DNA of 64,000 bases from Platerodrilus igneus (lineage: Eukaryota > Arthropoda > Insecta > Coleoptera > Lycidae), in NCBI GenBank assembly GCA_036346225.1, contig JARFIW010001188.1, positions 930,001-994,000 on the forward strand. Direction: 5' to 3'. The notes under the pieces are model-generated. The model ran no database searches and was not told the origin of the DNA. It saw only the letters and a list, made by a program, of their open reading frames with translations. Positions 47,001 through 58,000 of the stretch are shown in pieces; position 1 is the stretch's first letter; each line of letters starts with the position of its first letter. Both the position numbers and the translations under genes were made by a program.

Positions 47001-47516
47001 AACCAAACTCTGAAAACTTTCAATAATCGAAAATTTTATTATGAAATTTAAATTACCGTTTTTGACCTTTCTACCCCTGCCAGAGGGTTGGTAATTTTTC
47101 TATAAGGTCTTGGTATTGCAACTAACTGTTTTTGATCGTTGAAATCAAACACTGATAACTTTTAATAATCGAAAATTTTATTATGAAATTAGAGTTGCCA
47201 TCTTCGACCCCTTTTTCGCCTGCCGAAGGGTTGGTAAGTTTTCCTAAGGTCTTGGTATTGCAACTAACCGTTCTTGGTCACAATTGACACCAAACACTGA
47301 AAACTTTCAATAATCGAAAATTTTATTATAAAATTTGGTTTGCCTCTCCGACCCCTTCTGCCCCTACTGGAAGGTTAGTAATTTTTATTCTTTAGCTCTT
47401 GGTATTACAACTAACTGTTGTTGGTCACAATTGAAACCAACACTGAAAACCTTGAGTAATCAAAAATTTAATTATGGAATTTTTAATTGGTGATTTTGAC
47501 CCCTTCTACCTCTGCC
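41070..47516. repeat. Satellite array, right block (about 44 copies)
   Basis: Same monomer and orientation as the left block, so both are one array split by the LTR-type insertion. Several monomers are cut and fused. Near 41906, AACTAACCG jumps to CTTCTGCCGG. Near 45095 and 45273, monomers are shortened. Near 46243, ATGAAATTAAAATTGC jumps to AACTAACCG. The array ends at CCTCTGCC (about 47516), where gypsy-like sequence starts at once. Confidence 0.98.
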
Positions 47517-48530
47517 CATCACATTTCAACAAGGAGTAAAAACATCCACCGCGTTAGTACAAAATAAAGACAGTTATGCCAATACAACAATTTTAAACTC
47601 AAACGATTAGCCCATAGAACTATCATTGACAAACCCAATAGACATAGAAGAAGTAAATTTCAGCGAGATGGAAATCGACGAAAACTATGAAAGCGATTCC
47701 AACCCTACAAGACATGATAGAATGTTAAAAGAAAATTTAATTAACCTTCGACTTATGTTTCGAATACCGAAATATATTTCACTGTTAAGAAATATCTTTA
47801 ACTTTCACCAACACCGTCAAACATAAAATAGAATTAACAGACGATAAGCCAATTTTCACCAAAGCATACAGACTACCTCAAGCAAGTCAAGAAGAAGCAG
47901 ATAAACAGGTAGCAGATCTATTAAAGCAAGATATTATCCAACATTCAAACTCACCATGGAGCAGCCCTGTATTAATAGTACCAAAGAAGTTAAATGCCTC
48001 AGGCAAACGCAAGTATATATTGGTTATAGATTACAGAAAACTAAATTAGAAAACAGTAGACGATAAATACCCGCTACCCAATATTACGGAAATCTTGGGC
48101 AAATTAGGAAAGTGTTAATATTTTTCGACATTAGACCTCGCCTCAGGATATCACCAAGTAGAGATGGACGAGAAGGACACAACCAAAACAGCTTTTAGTA
48201 CACCTAGAGGACATTATAAATACCGTTTGGATTAAAGAACGCACCCGCTACTTTTCAAAAAGTAATGGACAACATTTAAGAAGGATACACAATGGAAAAT
48301 GCCTTGTATACTTAGACGACATTATCGTATACTCAACATCACTGACTGAACACGTCGAACGATTACGAGAAGTTTTTGAACAACTACAAAAAGCTCATTT
48401 TAAAGTGACTTTCTACCAAAAGAAGTAGCATTTTTAGGACACATAATAACCCCACAAGGAGTTATGCCAAATTCAGGCAAAACGAACGCAGTACTAAATT
48501 ACCCCCTACCCAAAACTAATAAAAAGCTTC
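47517..48530 (+). pseudogene. Ty3/gypsy reverse transcriptase fragment
   Basis: The RT of LTR retrotransposons is recognisable across about 300 codons. In order: [60 protein letters not shown] (first catalytic Asp), [24 protein letters not shown] (catalytic YLDD at 48309-48320) and EVAFLGHIITPQGV. At least four in-frame stops or shifts break it (after YRKLN, after LGKLGKC, after YRLD and near 48410). The fragment has no protease before it and stops before RNase H. Its left end coincides with the end of the satellite. The pattern is of the 17.6/297 kind. It is a different family from the element at 9.7-12.2 kb as far as overlap allows. Confidence 0.93.
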
Positions 48531-49038
48531 ACAACTTTAACATTGTTGGTTGTTCAAGCTACTCAAATTTAGTTTAATTAATTTAATTAGTGAAAGTAAT
48601 TGAAAAGAAATTTTGATTGTAAAAAGCGTTAATGCATATAACGCAGCCATTTGTTAATTTAAATTGTAATTTCTGCTTTAAATAAATTTGTTAAAAGAGT
48701 TTTTGGAAGAAGCTTTTTTAAAAAGTCGCTCCAAGAGGCCAAATCTAAATCGCTCCCAAAAAAAAAATATGTAATGCTAAAATGGCAACACAAACGTGGG
48801 ATTTGACAAAGTAAGACCGCAACGTGCGGAGATATACAAATAACGCCGCAGCGTAGGACTCGATTTTTTCTGTATACTTTAATCTTGTTATAGAACAGTT
48901 TGTTCCTATTTGTTCTCGATAATGAAAATTTTTAAAAAATTTTGTTCGTATCTCGAACCTACACTTACAATTATTTTATTTTTATATTCAGCTCTGTTCC
49001 GTGCTGTTTGTGAATAATTCATTTTCAAAATTTTTGAA
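48531..49038 (+). other. Leader region upstream of gag (possible LTR/5' UTR)
   Basis: Noncoding sequence between the RT fragment and the gag start. It contains CGCTCCAAGAGG and short repeats of the type AACGTGCGGAG / CAGCGTAGGACTC. I cannot place LTR ends or a primer-binding site with confidence. Confidence 0.4.
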
Positions 49039-50370
49039 ATGACTGAAACTTTTCGTGTTGATCATTTGCTAAAGGAGGAATTGAATTATGAATTAAGAAT
49101 AAGAGGCAAGGTAAGTGCTAGAGAAGAAGTCCAAGAGAAACAAAAATATTAGGTAGACAGTTAGCGAAAGAGGTTTTTTCGAAACCCAGTTCTTTGATAA
49201 ACTTAAAAGAATATCCAGAAAATTTTGAGGTCGAATGTCTTGAAATAAATGCGCCAATAGAAACAATTCGTAGTAACATAGTGGAATTTGAAGGTAACCC
49301 TTCTGATTCTTCCTTTAAAAATTTTTTGTCTAGATTGGTTCATATTACAGGTCGTATTAAGCGTATGATACTCCCTGATGAGAGTTTGGAAGAAATTTCT
49401 AAATACAAAAACGAAATTTTAGCTACCGTGCTTGTACTTGAAGCCGAAATGTTCGATAAAAATGAGTTGTCGTTAGCACAGCCTGCTAGCATTAATTTAC
49501 CTAATCAGACAGTTACTCATGTTCAGCAATCGGTATCTTCCGATACGTGGCGTGTCAAATGTTCTGATGAACCCGGACAGATATCCATTTCTAGAAAGAA
49601 GTCACGAGTTAGCAGATTCGCGTAAAGTCATGCGTGAAACCCTATTCTATTCCGCAGTAGAATTTTTCTGCAACAACGCACTTATTTTGTACCGTAGTGT
49701 TAAGAGTACATTATCAACTCTTTAGTTTGTCGTATGAAGGAAGATTTCCTTTCAGTGCACCCAGAGGACGAAATATGGAATGCCATTAAAAGTAGCAAAC
49801 AAAAAAAAATATAAACCCGTTGTATTATTCTTGGCTCACATGAATAGCCTTTTTAGTCGATTAATAAATTTTTCAGCAGAGATCACGAAGGTGAGGTTGT
49901 CAATAAAAAAATTTACGTCCTGAGTACATTACTCAGTTAGCTTTATCTGAAAACCAAACATAGACATTAACCAAGTTGTGCAAAAAGTTGAAAACGACAT
50001 TTGTATTGAATACTAATTTAAATTTTAATTTCCAGGAAAAAGTTCAAAAAAATTATTATTGTAATACATCATTTTCTTCGAATAATAACAACAAGAAAAT
50101 CAAAAAATTTCCTACACCCCCTCGTATATATAAAAGTAGTCATGTTTCTCCTTAAGTTCAAGTATTGAAAAATTGTTTTTCTAATACGGACAATAAAAAT
50201 TTACAAGGTGTTCCGAAGAGGAATGGAAATGTTTGTTGGAATTGTTCACGTTATGGACATACTTTTAGAAGTTGCAGTTTTGCTAAACATTTATTCTGTT
50301 ATGGTTGTGGTGTCATTAAGGCTGGAGAAATTCTCCCCTTATTCTTCTGGCACAATCTTAGATAGGCCAA
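49039..50370 (+). pseudogene. Gag of a Ty3/gypsy (Osvaldo-like) element, with zinc knuckle
   Basis: Gag builds the particle and binds RNA through its nucleocapsid. The frame starts at ATG 49039 (MTETFRVDHLLKEEL, then NYELRIRG, a motif common at the N-terminus of such Gags). A one-base shift near 49150 leads into the longest frame (49194-49625). Further on come AHMNSLFSRLINFSAEITK (about 49835) and KNLRPEYITQLALSENQ (about 49910), both typical of the capsid of this group. A nucleocapsid zinc knuckle CWNCSRYGHTFRSC (C-x2-C-x4-H-x4-C, about 50234-50275) is intact, and a second one starts (FCYGCG) but has lost its His and last Cys. There are at least four breaks. No protease or RT follows. Confidence 0.8.
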
Positions 50371-52340
50371 CTTTTTTTTTAAATTCTGGAAGTGGTGTTG
50401 GTTTTAAAAAAAAATCAAAGAAGATAATGACACAAAAATCAAAATTTTGAGTTTAATTTTGAACATTTTGGAATTTGTTTATAGCTGAATTAAATAAAAT
50501 ATTGTTGTAATTTTTATACCATCATCTTCAGAATGTTTTCTTGCTATAAAATGCACCAAAAAAATTAATTGTTTTGTTGAATTTTCCTATCTATGACTGT
50601 GCCAGAGGTATTTTTCATAAGCGTAGTCTGGATTTAAACTAGTCGGTATGCGGGAACATTCCCAACAGTTCACCAGGTTTAACGAAGGTATCGCTAGGCT
50701 ATTTTTATGAAAGCTGGTGTATCGCAATTAGACGTGACTGCAACAAGCATTTTCTACATTCGTCAATGTAGAAGGAAGAACGATGATCGTCGGCACGTGC
50801 ATCAAACCAGAGCAATAAAGTGTTAAAGCTCATTGGATAAGAATTCTAACAGATAGCTGGCATACTATTCAACTCCACGTGGACCGAGTATAATAAGACA
50901 ACTGATATTTAGTATACGGCTATTGTTTGCTTTTGTTAGATATCCACAACAGCAATCTCAATATGAAATGGTTCTTATAGTTTTAATAATTAGTAAATAA
51001 CTTCGCAATTCGTTATTTAGGCTTTATTGTTATTTTAAAATAAAAACCTTGAAGGCACTTGTAACGTTATTCCTGTCGAATCGGAATAACGCACAAAAAA
51101 ACTTACTGGTTAGATATTCTTCGTACCTTCTGGTCGATTGGGGTATTCTTAGGACAGGGAACCCTGACCAGGAATGATACTGAATATGGTGATGTTCCCG
51201 ACTAGCAGCAGGATGGGCCGTGAGCGTTGGTAGCACACAAACAACGAATAATAATAATGGGGGCGCCAATTGCAGTTGGTTGGGCCCACATGCACCATCA
51301 ATAAGTTGAATAGACAGAGCAGCTTCTGCAATTAAGCCCACTTGTCTGTAACTTCACCAGCAATTTACCTTGTTACTAATAAAGCTAACTTCCTCAAAAA
51401 ATAATAATTATATTTACTCTTATTTGGCTGGATAATAAAAATGTACACATAATCTGCTCTAGTGCAACACTGCCCAGCAGATATCAATAAACAAAAACCC
51501 TATTCTTTTAAATTATTCTCAAATATTTACCCCTCTACGACTACACAAAAGAATTTATAATTACACTTCAGTGAACAGGCAGATCAAACCTCTTCAGTTA
51601 TTTCGCTGAAATATTTATAGCAAACTTAAATCACCTGTATACGATTTCTATTTTGCACATAATCATTCTATATAACCATGCCCGTTTTCACACCTCCTTT
51701 CGCTAAAATATAAACGCCGAAAATATATGCAATTAGAGGTAGAGTACTCGGCGCGTTTTTTATACAAGTGATATCCCCAATGTAAGCCTAGTCCACTACG
51801 TCAATATTCACTAATCAAGCGTATCTTCTTTTTCTCTAAAAAATTAAATTTTTAAAAATATATGATTGAAATATTGAAGGGTATATTATACTTTGCTAAC
51901 CGTTTCAGTTTTTGACCATTCCTTATATAATCGAGATCAACACATCTTAATCCCTTTTTAAGTTCCCGTGTACGATTTTCGGACAAATACAGTTCATGTT
52001 AGCAGACTCTGATTTTGAAAGCATTGTTTTTGTCCACAAATCGTCATCGCATGTTATTTTCTCGATGTACAACGGCAATTCATTGCTAATAAACACGACA
52101 AAATAACGTATGACCTTTTTTGAGATATGAAGTTAGCCCTGAATCTATAAACATTTAATTTATACCATTAAATTTTTTAAAACCTTAATGTAAAGTACCT
52201 GGTAATAATAATTATGCTTTTTTCAAGCTCAGCATCCCATTTACATATTGCAAACAAATGTCTCCTTTTTTGCAGCATGCTCTAAAGTCATGCCATATTT
52301 TTTACTTTGGGTAAACATTTCACTTCAACCAACGTACTGT
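50371..52340. other. Unassigned spacer
   Basis: No known coding motif. A 103-codon minus-strand frame at 51030-51341 resembles nothing I know. On the minus strand near 51260-51275, TTGGCGCCCCC follows AACTGCA and could be an LTR end plus primer-binding site, but no second LTR was seen. Confidence 0.4.
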
Positions 52341-52346
52341 AACCAA

Positions 52347-52690
52347 TTAACCCTTAGAAAAAATAGATAATTGCTCACGAAAGTTGTAATGAAGTAGTTT
52401 GAAAAAATTACCATCGGACGACGCTGCTAAAAATGGATAATCTATATCTATATAAAGTTCACAAGGTTGAATCTCTATGCCTAAAGTTTCTGCTAATAAA
52501 CTTATTGCTACGGATTCATACATCTTCGCAAATTCAGTTGCATCGGAATAGAAAGCAGTAGGAGTCAAAATAACCTTCACCAAGTTATGGCATAAGCCTC
52601 CAACCCTTCTCTTAATTACATTTTCAAAGTTGGAAGCTATCAATCGATTTATACGCTGAATTTTGTAATACAGGGGTTGCCCAACTGGCC
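52347..52690 (-). pseudogene. YqaJ-type nuclease domain of a MULE transposase (C-terminal exon)
   Basis: YqaJ-like domains are lambda-exonuclease-type nucleases. Here the minus-strand frame reads IQRINRLIASNFENVIKRRV near its start and then TLGIEIQPCELYIDIDYPFL followed by AASSDG. This fits the conserved 'R...taS.fg.i..rr' and 'P.lgaSPDG' motifs of the family, the last of which holds catalytic acidic residues. TTACAAAATTCAG just before CGTATAAATCG looks like a splice acceptor. The exon lies downstream of, and in the same direction as, the transposase parts at 53020-54311. The frame runs to 52347 and lacks the rest of the nuclease fold. Confidence 0.72.
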
Positions 52691-53019
52691 TACAGTGGTA
52701 GCCGCGATAACGCTAACTTGCTCTATAGTTACCTGCAATAGTTGTCATTGGTTGGATTCATTAATTGGTTACCGTTTACCACACTACTACTTTGTAGAAT
52801 TTAAATATATTTTCGTTAACTAACTTGTCCATAGTTCGCATACGTATTGATTTTCAAAAGTATTAGTGTGGTTGTTGGGGATTATAGAATTACTAGCATG
52901 TGAAGTTACTTCGCGTTTGTGCCGAGAACTACTTTTGTGGCGGAGGCGCTTATATTTTACTGCGTGCTTCGTTTTCAGAATTCATTCGCGTTTAAGTTGT
53001 CTGAGGGGTTAACTCGTGA
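52691..53019. other. Intron or insertion between transposase and YqaJ parts
   Basis: No coding signal in either direction. Near 52690, TGGCCTACAGTGGTAGCCGCG faintly resembles a tRNA A box. It may be an intron of the MULE gene or a small insertion. Confidence 0.35.
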
Positions 53020-54311
53020 CAGCTAATACCCATTCAGGACCCATTTCCAGGACACGATCACATTCTTGTTTTAGCACGTGTTGTTCCATATCTGGTCCAT
53101 AATCTTGATCTTTAGTCTCGATCGTTTTACGTTTGCCAGTAGTATCTCTCGTTATATGGATTTTCACATCACTCACAAATAGCTTTTTCCTGTTTTTAGT
53201 TTTTCTACTAATATATATGTTTTGATGTATTTACCTGGACTTTTCTTGGGAAAGTTATTCCAAGACCTCAAGTGCCATTCAAAGTCTAAAATCACCAAAT
53301 TCAGTCATGTTTGATGAATGCAAATGTAGTGATTTTTATTTTTTCCTGCTTCGATATTACCTTCACTATACCTTCACCTTGATAAGTAACTTCGAATATT
53401 ATAGGAAGATCTCTGAATGAGAATTAGTCGTTTGTCCATATTAAATTTAGCCACAATGCTCATAAAAAGCTCAGCTCTATTGTTTGTTTCATTATCAATT
53501 AACAAGCCGGCCTTCCTAGTCACTAAAGAAAGAGTTCCTAAAAATAAAAAGTTTATATTAGGTATCAATTTCTCTGATAAGTCTCCCTTCCACTACTCGT
53601 AATAAACCCGAATTACGTACTAAATTGCATTCATCAGATAATACTGCATCCACATTAACGCAAAAATAATCTTTGCATTTGATAAAGTTCCCAAAAATAT
53701 GCCGTGGTTCATTATTTAGATCTTCAAATAGGCAAGGCAAATCACCGTGGGCGTTACCATATATTGCTTTTTGAGCAATGTTTTGCAACTCTTTAATTTT
53801 TGTTGCTGTCAACAATTTTCTTACAGTTACAGAAAATTATTTCGTATCTTTTTCTACAACGTAGAATCTTTTGCCATATTTTTTTATTATGTGATTTGTA
53901 CATTCTATTTTTTGAACCTACACAATGGAAATACAATTTCTGATGCTTTATATAGAGTGTATTAAATAGAGTAATATTGTATTGCCCTATAAACTTCAAA
54001 TATCTCAAAAAAAGGTTACAAATTCAAAACTACTACATTTAATATACTCTGGGCATACTATTTTTGCAAATTTCTTTACTTTGTTGCCATATGAAGCATT
54101 TTGTTAAATTTTCACGTAGACGCTCGAATCGCCGTCGGCTATAAATCACTTGTAACATACCCAATGCTGGTCAACGCTTCGATTAAAACCTTCCACAATT
54201 ATATCGGCTTATATTGCTGTCGAACTTCCTTCCCAATTTTTAAAACAAAACATGTTGATGTTCATTCGCATGTTTTTTACAAATTGTACAAAATTTATCC
54301 CAAACACAAAC
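53020..54311 (-). pseudogene. Mutator-like (MULE) transposase, central and C-terminal part
   Basis: Continuation, on the minus strand, of the transposase begun at 57499-58000. In order: KFCTICKKHANEH (zinc-finger-like Cys pair), FKNWEGSSTA, ADIIVEGFNRSVDQHW, FIADGDSSVY (a likely catalytic Asp region), ECTNHIIKKYGKRFY, KLLTATKIKELQNIAQKAIY, HIFGNFIKCKDYFC, RNSGLL, LIDNETNNRAELFMSIVAKF and FPKKSPGKYIKTY. This is the order found in the transposase of the insect MULE family that carries a YqaJ nuclease. Stops after NWEGSSTAI, after the block ending HWVCYK and after EKDTK, plus several frameshifts, show that it is dead. A possible acceptor (CCATTGTGTAG) lies before GTTCAAAAAATAG. Confidence 0.85.
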
Positions 54312-54315
54312 ATAT
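54312..54315. repeat. Target duplication ATAT of solo LTR A, left
   Basis: ATAT here and at 57495-57498. Removing 54316-57498 joins the two parts of the MULE transposase in the same reading frame, in the middle of a conserved block, which confirms the breakpoints. Confidence 0.85.
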
Positions 54316-54343
54316 TGTTTCAAACTACTGTTAGGCAACCCGT

Positions 54344-57005
54344 TGTAACCTTCCAGTCGACACTTCTGTGTCAGCATTCTATTTATATAATATTTCTAAA
54401 TTCACTTGTCTGCTGATAGCATTGTCCTGCTATCTATATCGTTGTTACCTTTGCGCTTCATTTGTGTTAACCTTCATAATTACAAGTTATTGCCGTATAC
54501 TCAAATTTACGTTACTTATCTGCATTGGAAATTACAAATATGATAATAAGCTGTACTTTGCTTTTGTCCTTGTGGATAAGAGGTATTCTTATTTCGATCG
54601 TTGTTGGTGAAAGTTGGATTCTGCCGATATAAACGTATTGATTACGGATTTAGGTAGTACCGACAAATAATTATTGGAGTTTGGCAATTTTGGTTTTATG
54701 GTTTTAGAATACCTTTTGCAAGCTTCGATTTTCACTTGTAGTGGATTTAAATTCATCATCACCGTTCATATATCAATTAAAATAGATTAAATTTTATTAT
54801 TTTAATTTTTCTAGGTGCAGATGTTCGTTATTGAAATCTAAATATTGTAACGTCCTGTTATCTCTAAATCAGTTAGTGCACATTTAATTGACCCACTTAC
54901 GTGGTAATTAATATCTCAATTTTTGTTTGCAACTTGATTTCTAATATAAAATTTTAGGGTCCTCCTTCTTTTTCTTCTTCTTTTTCCTCCCTAAGCCTTC
55001 TCATTGTGCGTTATACGTATGCTCTTCATTCTGTTTATGCTCCTGCCTCCGTTATCTCAAGAACGTTGTCGCACTATCAACTTTATTATTTATCATTTAT
55101 TGGCGTTGGCGACCAACTGTCGTTACTCTGGGTTACCATTCCAGCAGCCTAGGACTTCGACGACCTTTGATGTGAGATAACTACGTGCAGAAGCTAATCA
55201 TTGAGTAAGATTATTCCATGTATTTATTGTTCGTTGTTAGTGTTTGTGCTTATTTGGTGCCCTTGTGGCTTTATTATTTTTCTTTACTAGTACTTAATAT
55301 CAATAATTTGAGGTATTGCTGTTCATAGGAAGTACCTCTACTTCATTCAAAATTCTGTAATACTGATATACAAAATTTAATATTTAAAAATCAACATTTA
55401 GTATATTTCTAGTCACCCTCTTTACGGCCTAGGGTGATTTATTAAGATCATTAATGAAATATTTCAACAGTACGTTGTTATACTTCTCTCCCTTTCTCTT
55501 CAATAACCTCGTAACTTTTTAATTTAAATTCTTTTTTCTTTTTTAATTAATAATAATAATTTAATTAAAGATAGAATGATATGCCACGACTATATTTAAA
55601 ATGAAACTTTCTTTTTCTCAGGGTCAACTGTGGGTATCACCTAGTTTGAAACCTTAATCCTTTATATATATATAACTAGTACACCTACACACGTATTTAC
55701 AAGAAAACTCAAAAATCAATTTTAATCATAATATACTGAAATAAAAATTAATAGTGCAACAAAAGCAAATATTCAATATACTAAAACTTAACTTAAAATT
55801 AATGTACCACGATAGGGTTCAATCTTAAAATAGATCATGAATTTTTTTATTAGCGCAATTTAAAAAGTTTTATATATTATTAATGAGCTCACTAACCTGT
55901 AGCTGGTGACTTCATGTAACAACCATAACGATTGGTGCACTCTCGATCTTTTCCACTGTGAGACTATTTACATCAACGTTATATTTTAATTACGACAGCT
56001 AGCTGCACTTTACCGTGCATTACTACCAAAAGATGCATGCGGTGCATTCCACTTTATGTGGGGTTAGTCCAGTCACTTCCAATTTTCACCCGCACACGTC
56101 GACTTGTACTACCCGTCTGCCTGAAAAATTGTTACTCCCCACTATTATTCACTGCACTAACGGGACTTTTTCCGCCCCTCGATGACACATACACAGCGCG
56201 GCATTCTACATTCTAACATTTTCAAACGCTAATACAAAATTTTACAAATGTACATCTTCATATAAAAACATTAGGAACATTTATAGTCAAAATTTTATCA
56301 AGACCTTACAACTATTATAATTAAGTGCCATTACAACGTTAAGGTATCTAATATTTACACTATTGTTAGAGATTGCTCCCACGAGGTGCTTATTTGAAAT
56401 TGAGGTTAGAACACCTAGCACTTAATTTATGGTGCATTTTACGTACTACTACATGCTTTCTTGGCCAAGGGTATATGAGTAGGTGAGTAATAAATAACTT
56501 TAAAGTGAGTGAGAAATTAAAAGTTCTTCTTCCCTGATATGCACTCGTGCGGGGTTCCTTACGGTAATATTTACTAATTTTGTATTTTCTATTCATGTGT
56601 TAATCATAATTGATGTAATATTGAAATTCAACTGGTATTTGGAATTTTTGTTATTAATTGTTTTTGTGTTCCGATGCGATATTAAAGATAGTTATTTTGT
56701 GAAGTTGCGTGTTTTATATTTATGATCTGGAGGGGGTTCCTTCGAAGTCTGTTGGAACTAGGACTTTAGGTTTCATAGGCTCCTTAATTGTTATCAGTTC
56801 CTGGCGCCTTGGCATTTCCTGTCCAGGCTCTGATTCAATACTAACCCTTATTAATTTAATCTGTGCAGTACATTATCTGATCTACCCTGAATTAGAGTCT
56901 CACCCTGACTAAGCGGGAGCAAAAGTTGTCACCACCCCCAACCCAAAAGCTGCTACCTAAGCACTTTTCTAGCGGCCGTCAACTTGACTTAAATTTTCCG
57001 TGACA
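54344..57005 (+). mobile_element. Inner LTR-type element B, inserted in solo LTR A
   Basis: Begins TGTAACCTTCC and ends TTCCGTGACA, with the target duplication CCGT on both sides (54340-54343 and 57006-57009). Removing it restores LTR A exactly. TG...CA ends and a 4-bp duplication suggest an LTR retroelement or a long solo LTR. Inside I see no gag or pol motif. TGGCGACC at 55107-55114 could be a primer-binding site. AAGCGGGAGCAAAAG at about 56911-56925 could be a polypurine tract; it is followed by TGTCACC, which mirrors the final GTGACA. I cannot align two LTRs within it. The frame at 56709-56912 has no recognised homology. Confidence 0.7.
54960..54993. repeat. Pyrimidine-rich (CTT/TTC) tract
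   Basis: A 30-nt run of T and C with TTCTTCTTC repeats within inner element B. No function is implied. Confidence 0.7.
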
Positions 57006-57494
57006 CCGTCAAACACACAAGCTGCATAACCGAAATGCATTCTCCAGGAATCGAGAATGTTCCAGCACATACCAGAGTATGAATCATCTATTTAATTCAG
57101 GGTATATATAAGACCACTGATGAAGTACGGTCTTAGTCTATATCCAAATGTCGTTTATAAGTCATACCGTGTAAAGTTAGTTATTTACGCTTTTGAAAGT
57201 CCTATAGTAAATATAAATTTGTGTTATGTGAACGTGTATATTGTACCGCCAGCTTGTACATAAATAGACAAAAGTGCAATAAATAAATTATGGTAGTGTT
57301 GAGAAGACTTATGGTTCAGGATTTAGTTTAAGAAGATCTTAGTGCTTGTAAAAAGCATTAGTGTGATAGTGCGAACTGTATACATCCATAAATAAGGCAT
57401 ATACTGTTAATTAGACTTGTGAATAGTGAGTAATAGAGACTTTTGTTATTACTTGTTCTAAATTAGTGAAACACGTTAATAGTAGCCCGTTATA

Positions 57495-57498
57495 ATAT
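57495..57498. repeat. Target duplication ATAT of solo LTR A, right
   Basis: Right-hand partner of 54312-54315. Confidence 0.85.
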
Positions 57499-58000
57499 AA
57501 AACTTTTTTTGTTTTCTGCCCGACAATAACTGCCTAAAATTTAAATAAAAATTACAATATATATACTAATGTCACTATCATAGCAAATACCAATCCAGAA
57601 GCAGAATCATAATTTTGGCCATAGCTCCTTTTGGCCCATCCGCCATCTACATAAACAGTTATCCAAGGAATTCTGTCGTCATCTATGTCATCATTTTCCA
57701 ATTCAATGCGTTTTTCTTCCTCACTAGCTCGTTTCATTGAAAGTATACTACTATCGCTCCTAACTTTGCACACATTTGTAATATTTTTGCTTTGTAAGTT
57801 GTGAATGTATATTTTACCTGGCGCAAAGTTTCTTGAATTGAATAAAAATGATTGTTTCTTATACAGGGTATATCCAAAATTGACAAAAATTCTTCCAAAT
57901 GGGTAAAGGTACTTCCAGTTGACAAAGTTCCCCATACTGCTGCATGGTTTAAATGTGCATTTTTACAGTTGTGGAACATGAATATGTTTTGTCGCACGTA
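57499..58000 (-). pseudogene. Mutator-like (MULE) transposase, N-terminal part with intron
   Basis: Minus-strand segments read NHAAVWGTLSTGSTFTHLEE (from about 57945), then, after a shift, ITVYVDGGWAKRSYGQNYDS, then AVIVGQKTKKVLY, which breaks off at the LTR insertion. VWGTLSTG.TF.H and VYVDGGW.KRSYG are hallmark blocks of the YqaJ-bearing MULE transposases of insects; the Asp of VDGG is a likely catalytic residue. A 57-nt GT-AG intron (57534-57590) separates SASGL from AVIVG and keeps the frame (phase 0). It is one gene with 53020-54311 and 52347-52690. At least one frameshift lies near 57850. Confidence 0.87.
57534..57590 (-). other. 57-nt GT-AG intron of the MULE gene
   Basis: Donor G/GTATTTGC and acceptor TTTAAATTTTAG/GCA on the minus strand. 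The intron is AT-rich and contains stops in the reading frame. Removal joins two halves of a conserved block. The short length is typical of insects. Confidence 0.75.

Larger units (their letters stand above)
54316..57494 (+). mobile_element. Solo LTR A of the macrodomain-element family, interrupted
   Basis: LTR A is present in two pieces, 54316-54343 and 57010-57494 (513 bp together), with an inner element between them. The left piece, TGTTTCAAACTACTGTTAGG, matches the start of the LTR at 9737-10268 (TGTTGCGAGCTACTATTAGG). The right piece matches the rest of it, through GTATGAATCAT, AATTCAGGGTAT, a TATATATA box at 57103-57110 and CGTGTAAAGTTA, to the end CCCGTTATA (in place of CCGCTACA). ATAT duplications flank it. 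It sits in the MULE transposase. No internal sequence of the retroelement remains, so it is a solo LTR. Confidence 0.85.

Noticed and set aside
17635..47500. Many open frames of 60-90 codons inside the satellite on both strands
   Set aside because: They recur with the 145-bp period, change frame with each monomer and consist of translated repeat. They are not genes.
16837..47516. CENP-B box in the satellite monomer
   Set aside because: I looked for the pattern with TTCG and CGGG at the required spacing and did not find it in the common monomer forms. A centromeric role cannot be argued from this motif.
16837..47516. CRISPR array
   Set aside because: Repeats are long, tandem and without unique spacers, in a eukaryotic setting.
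51030..51341. 103-codon minus-strand frame as a gene
   Set aside because: It has no known motif and no support from neighbours, and its composition suggests a chance frame.
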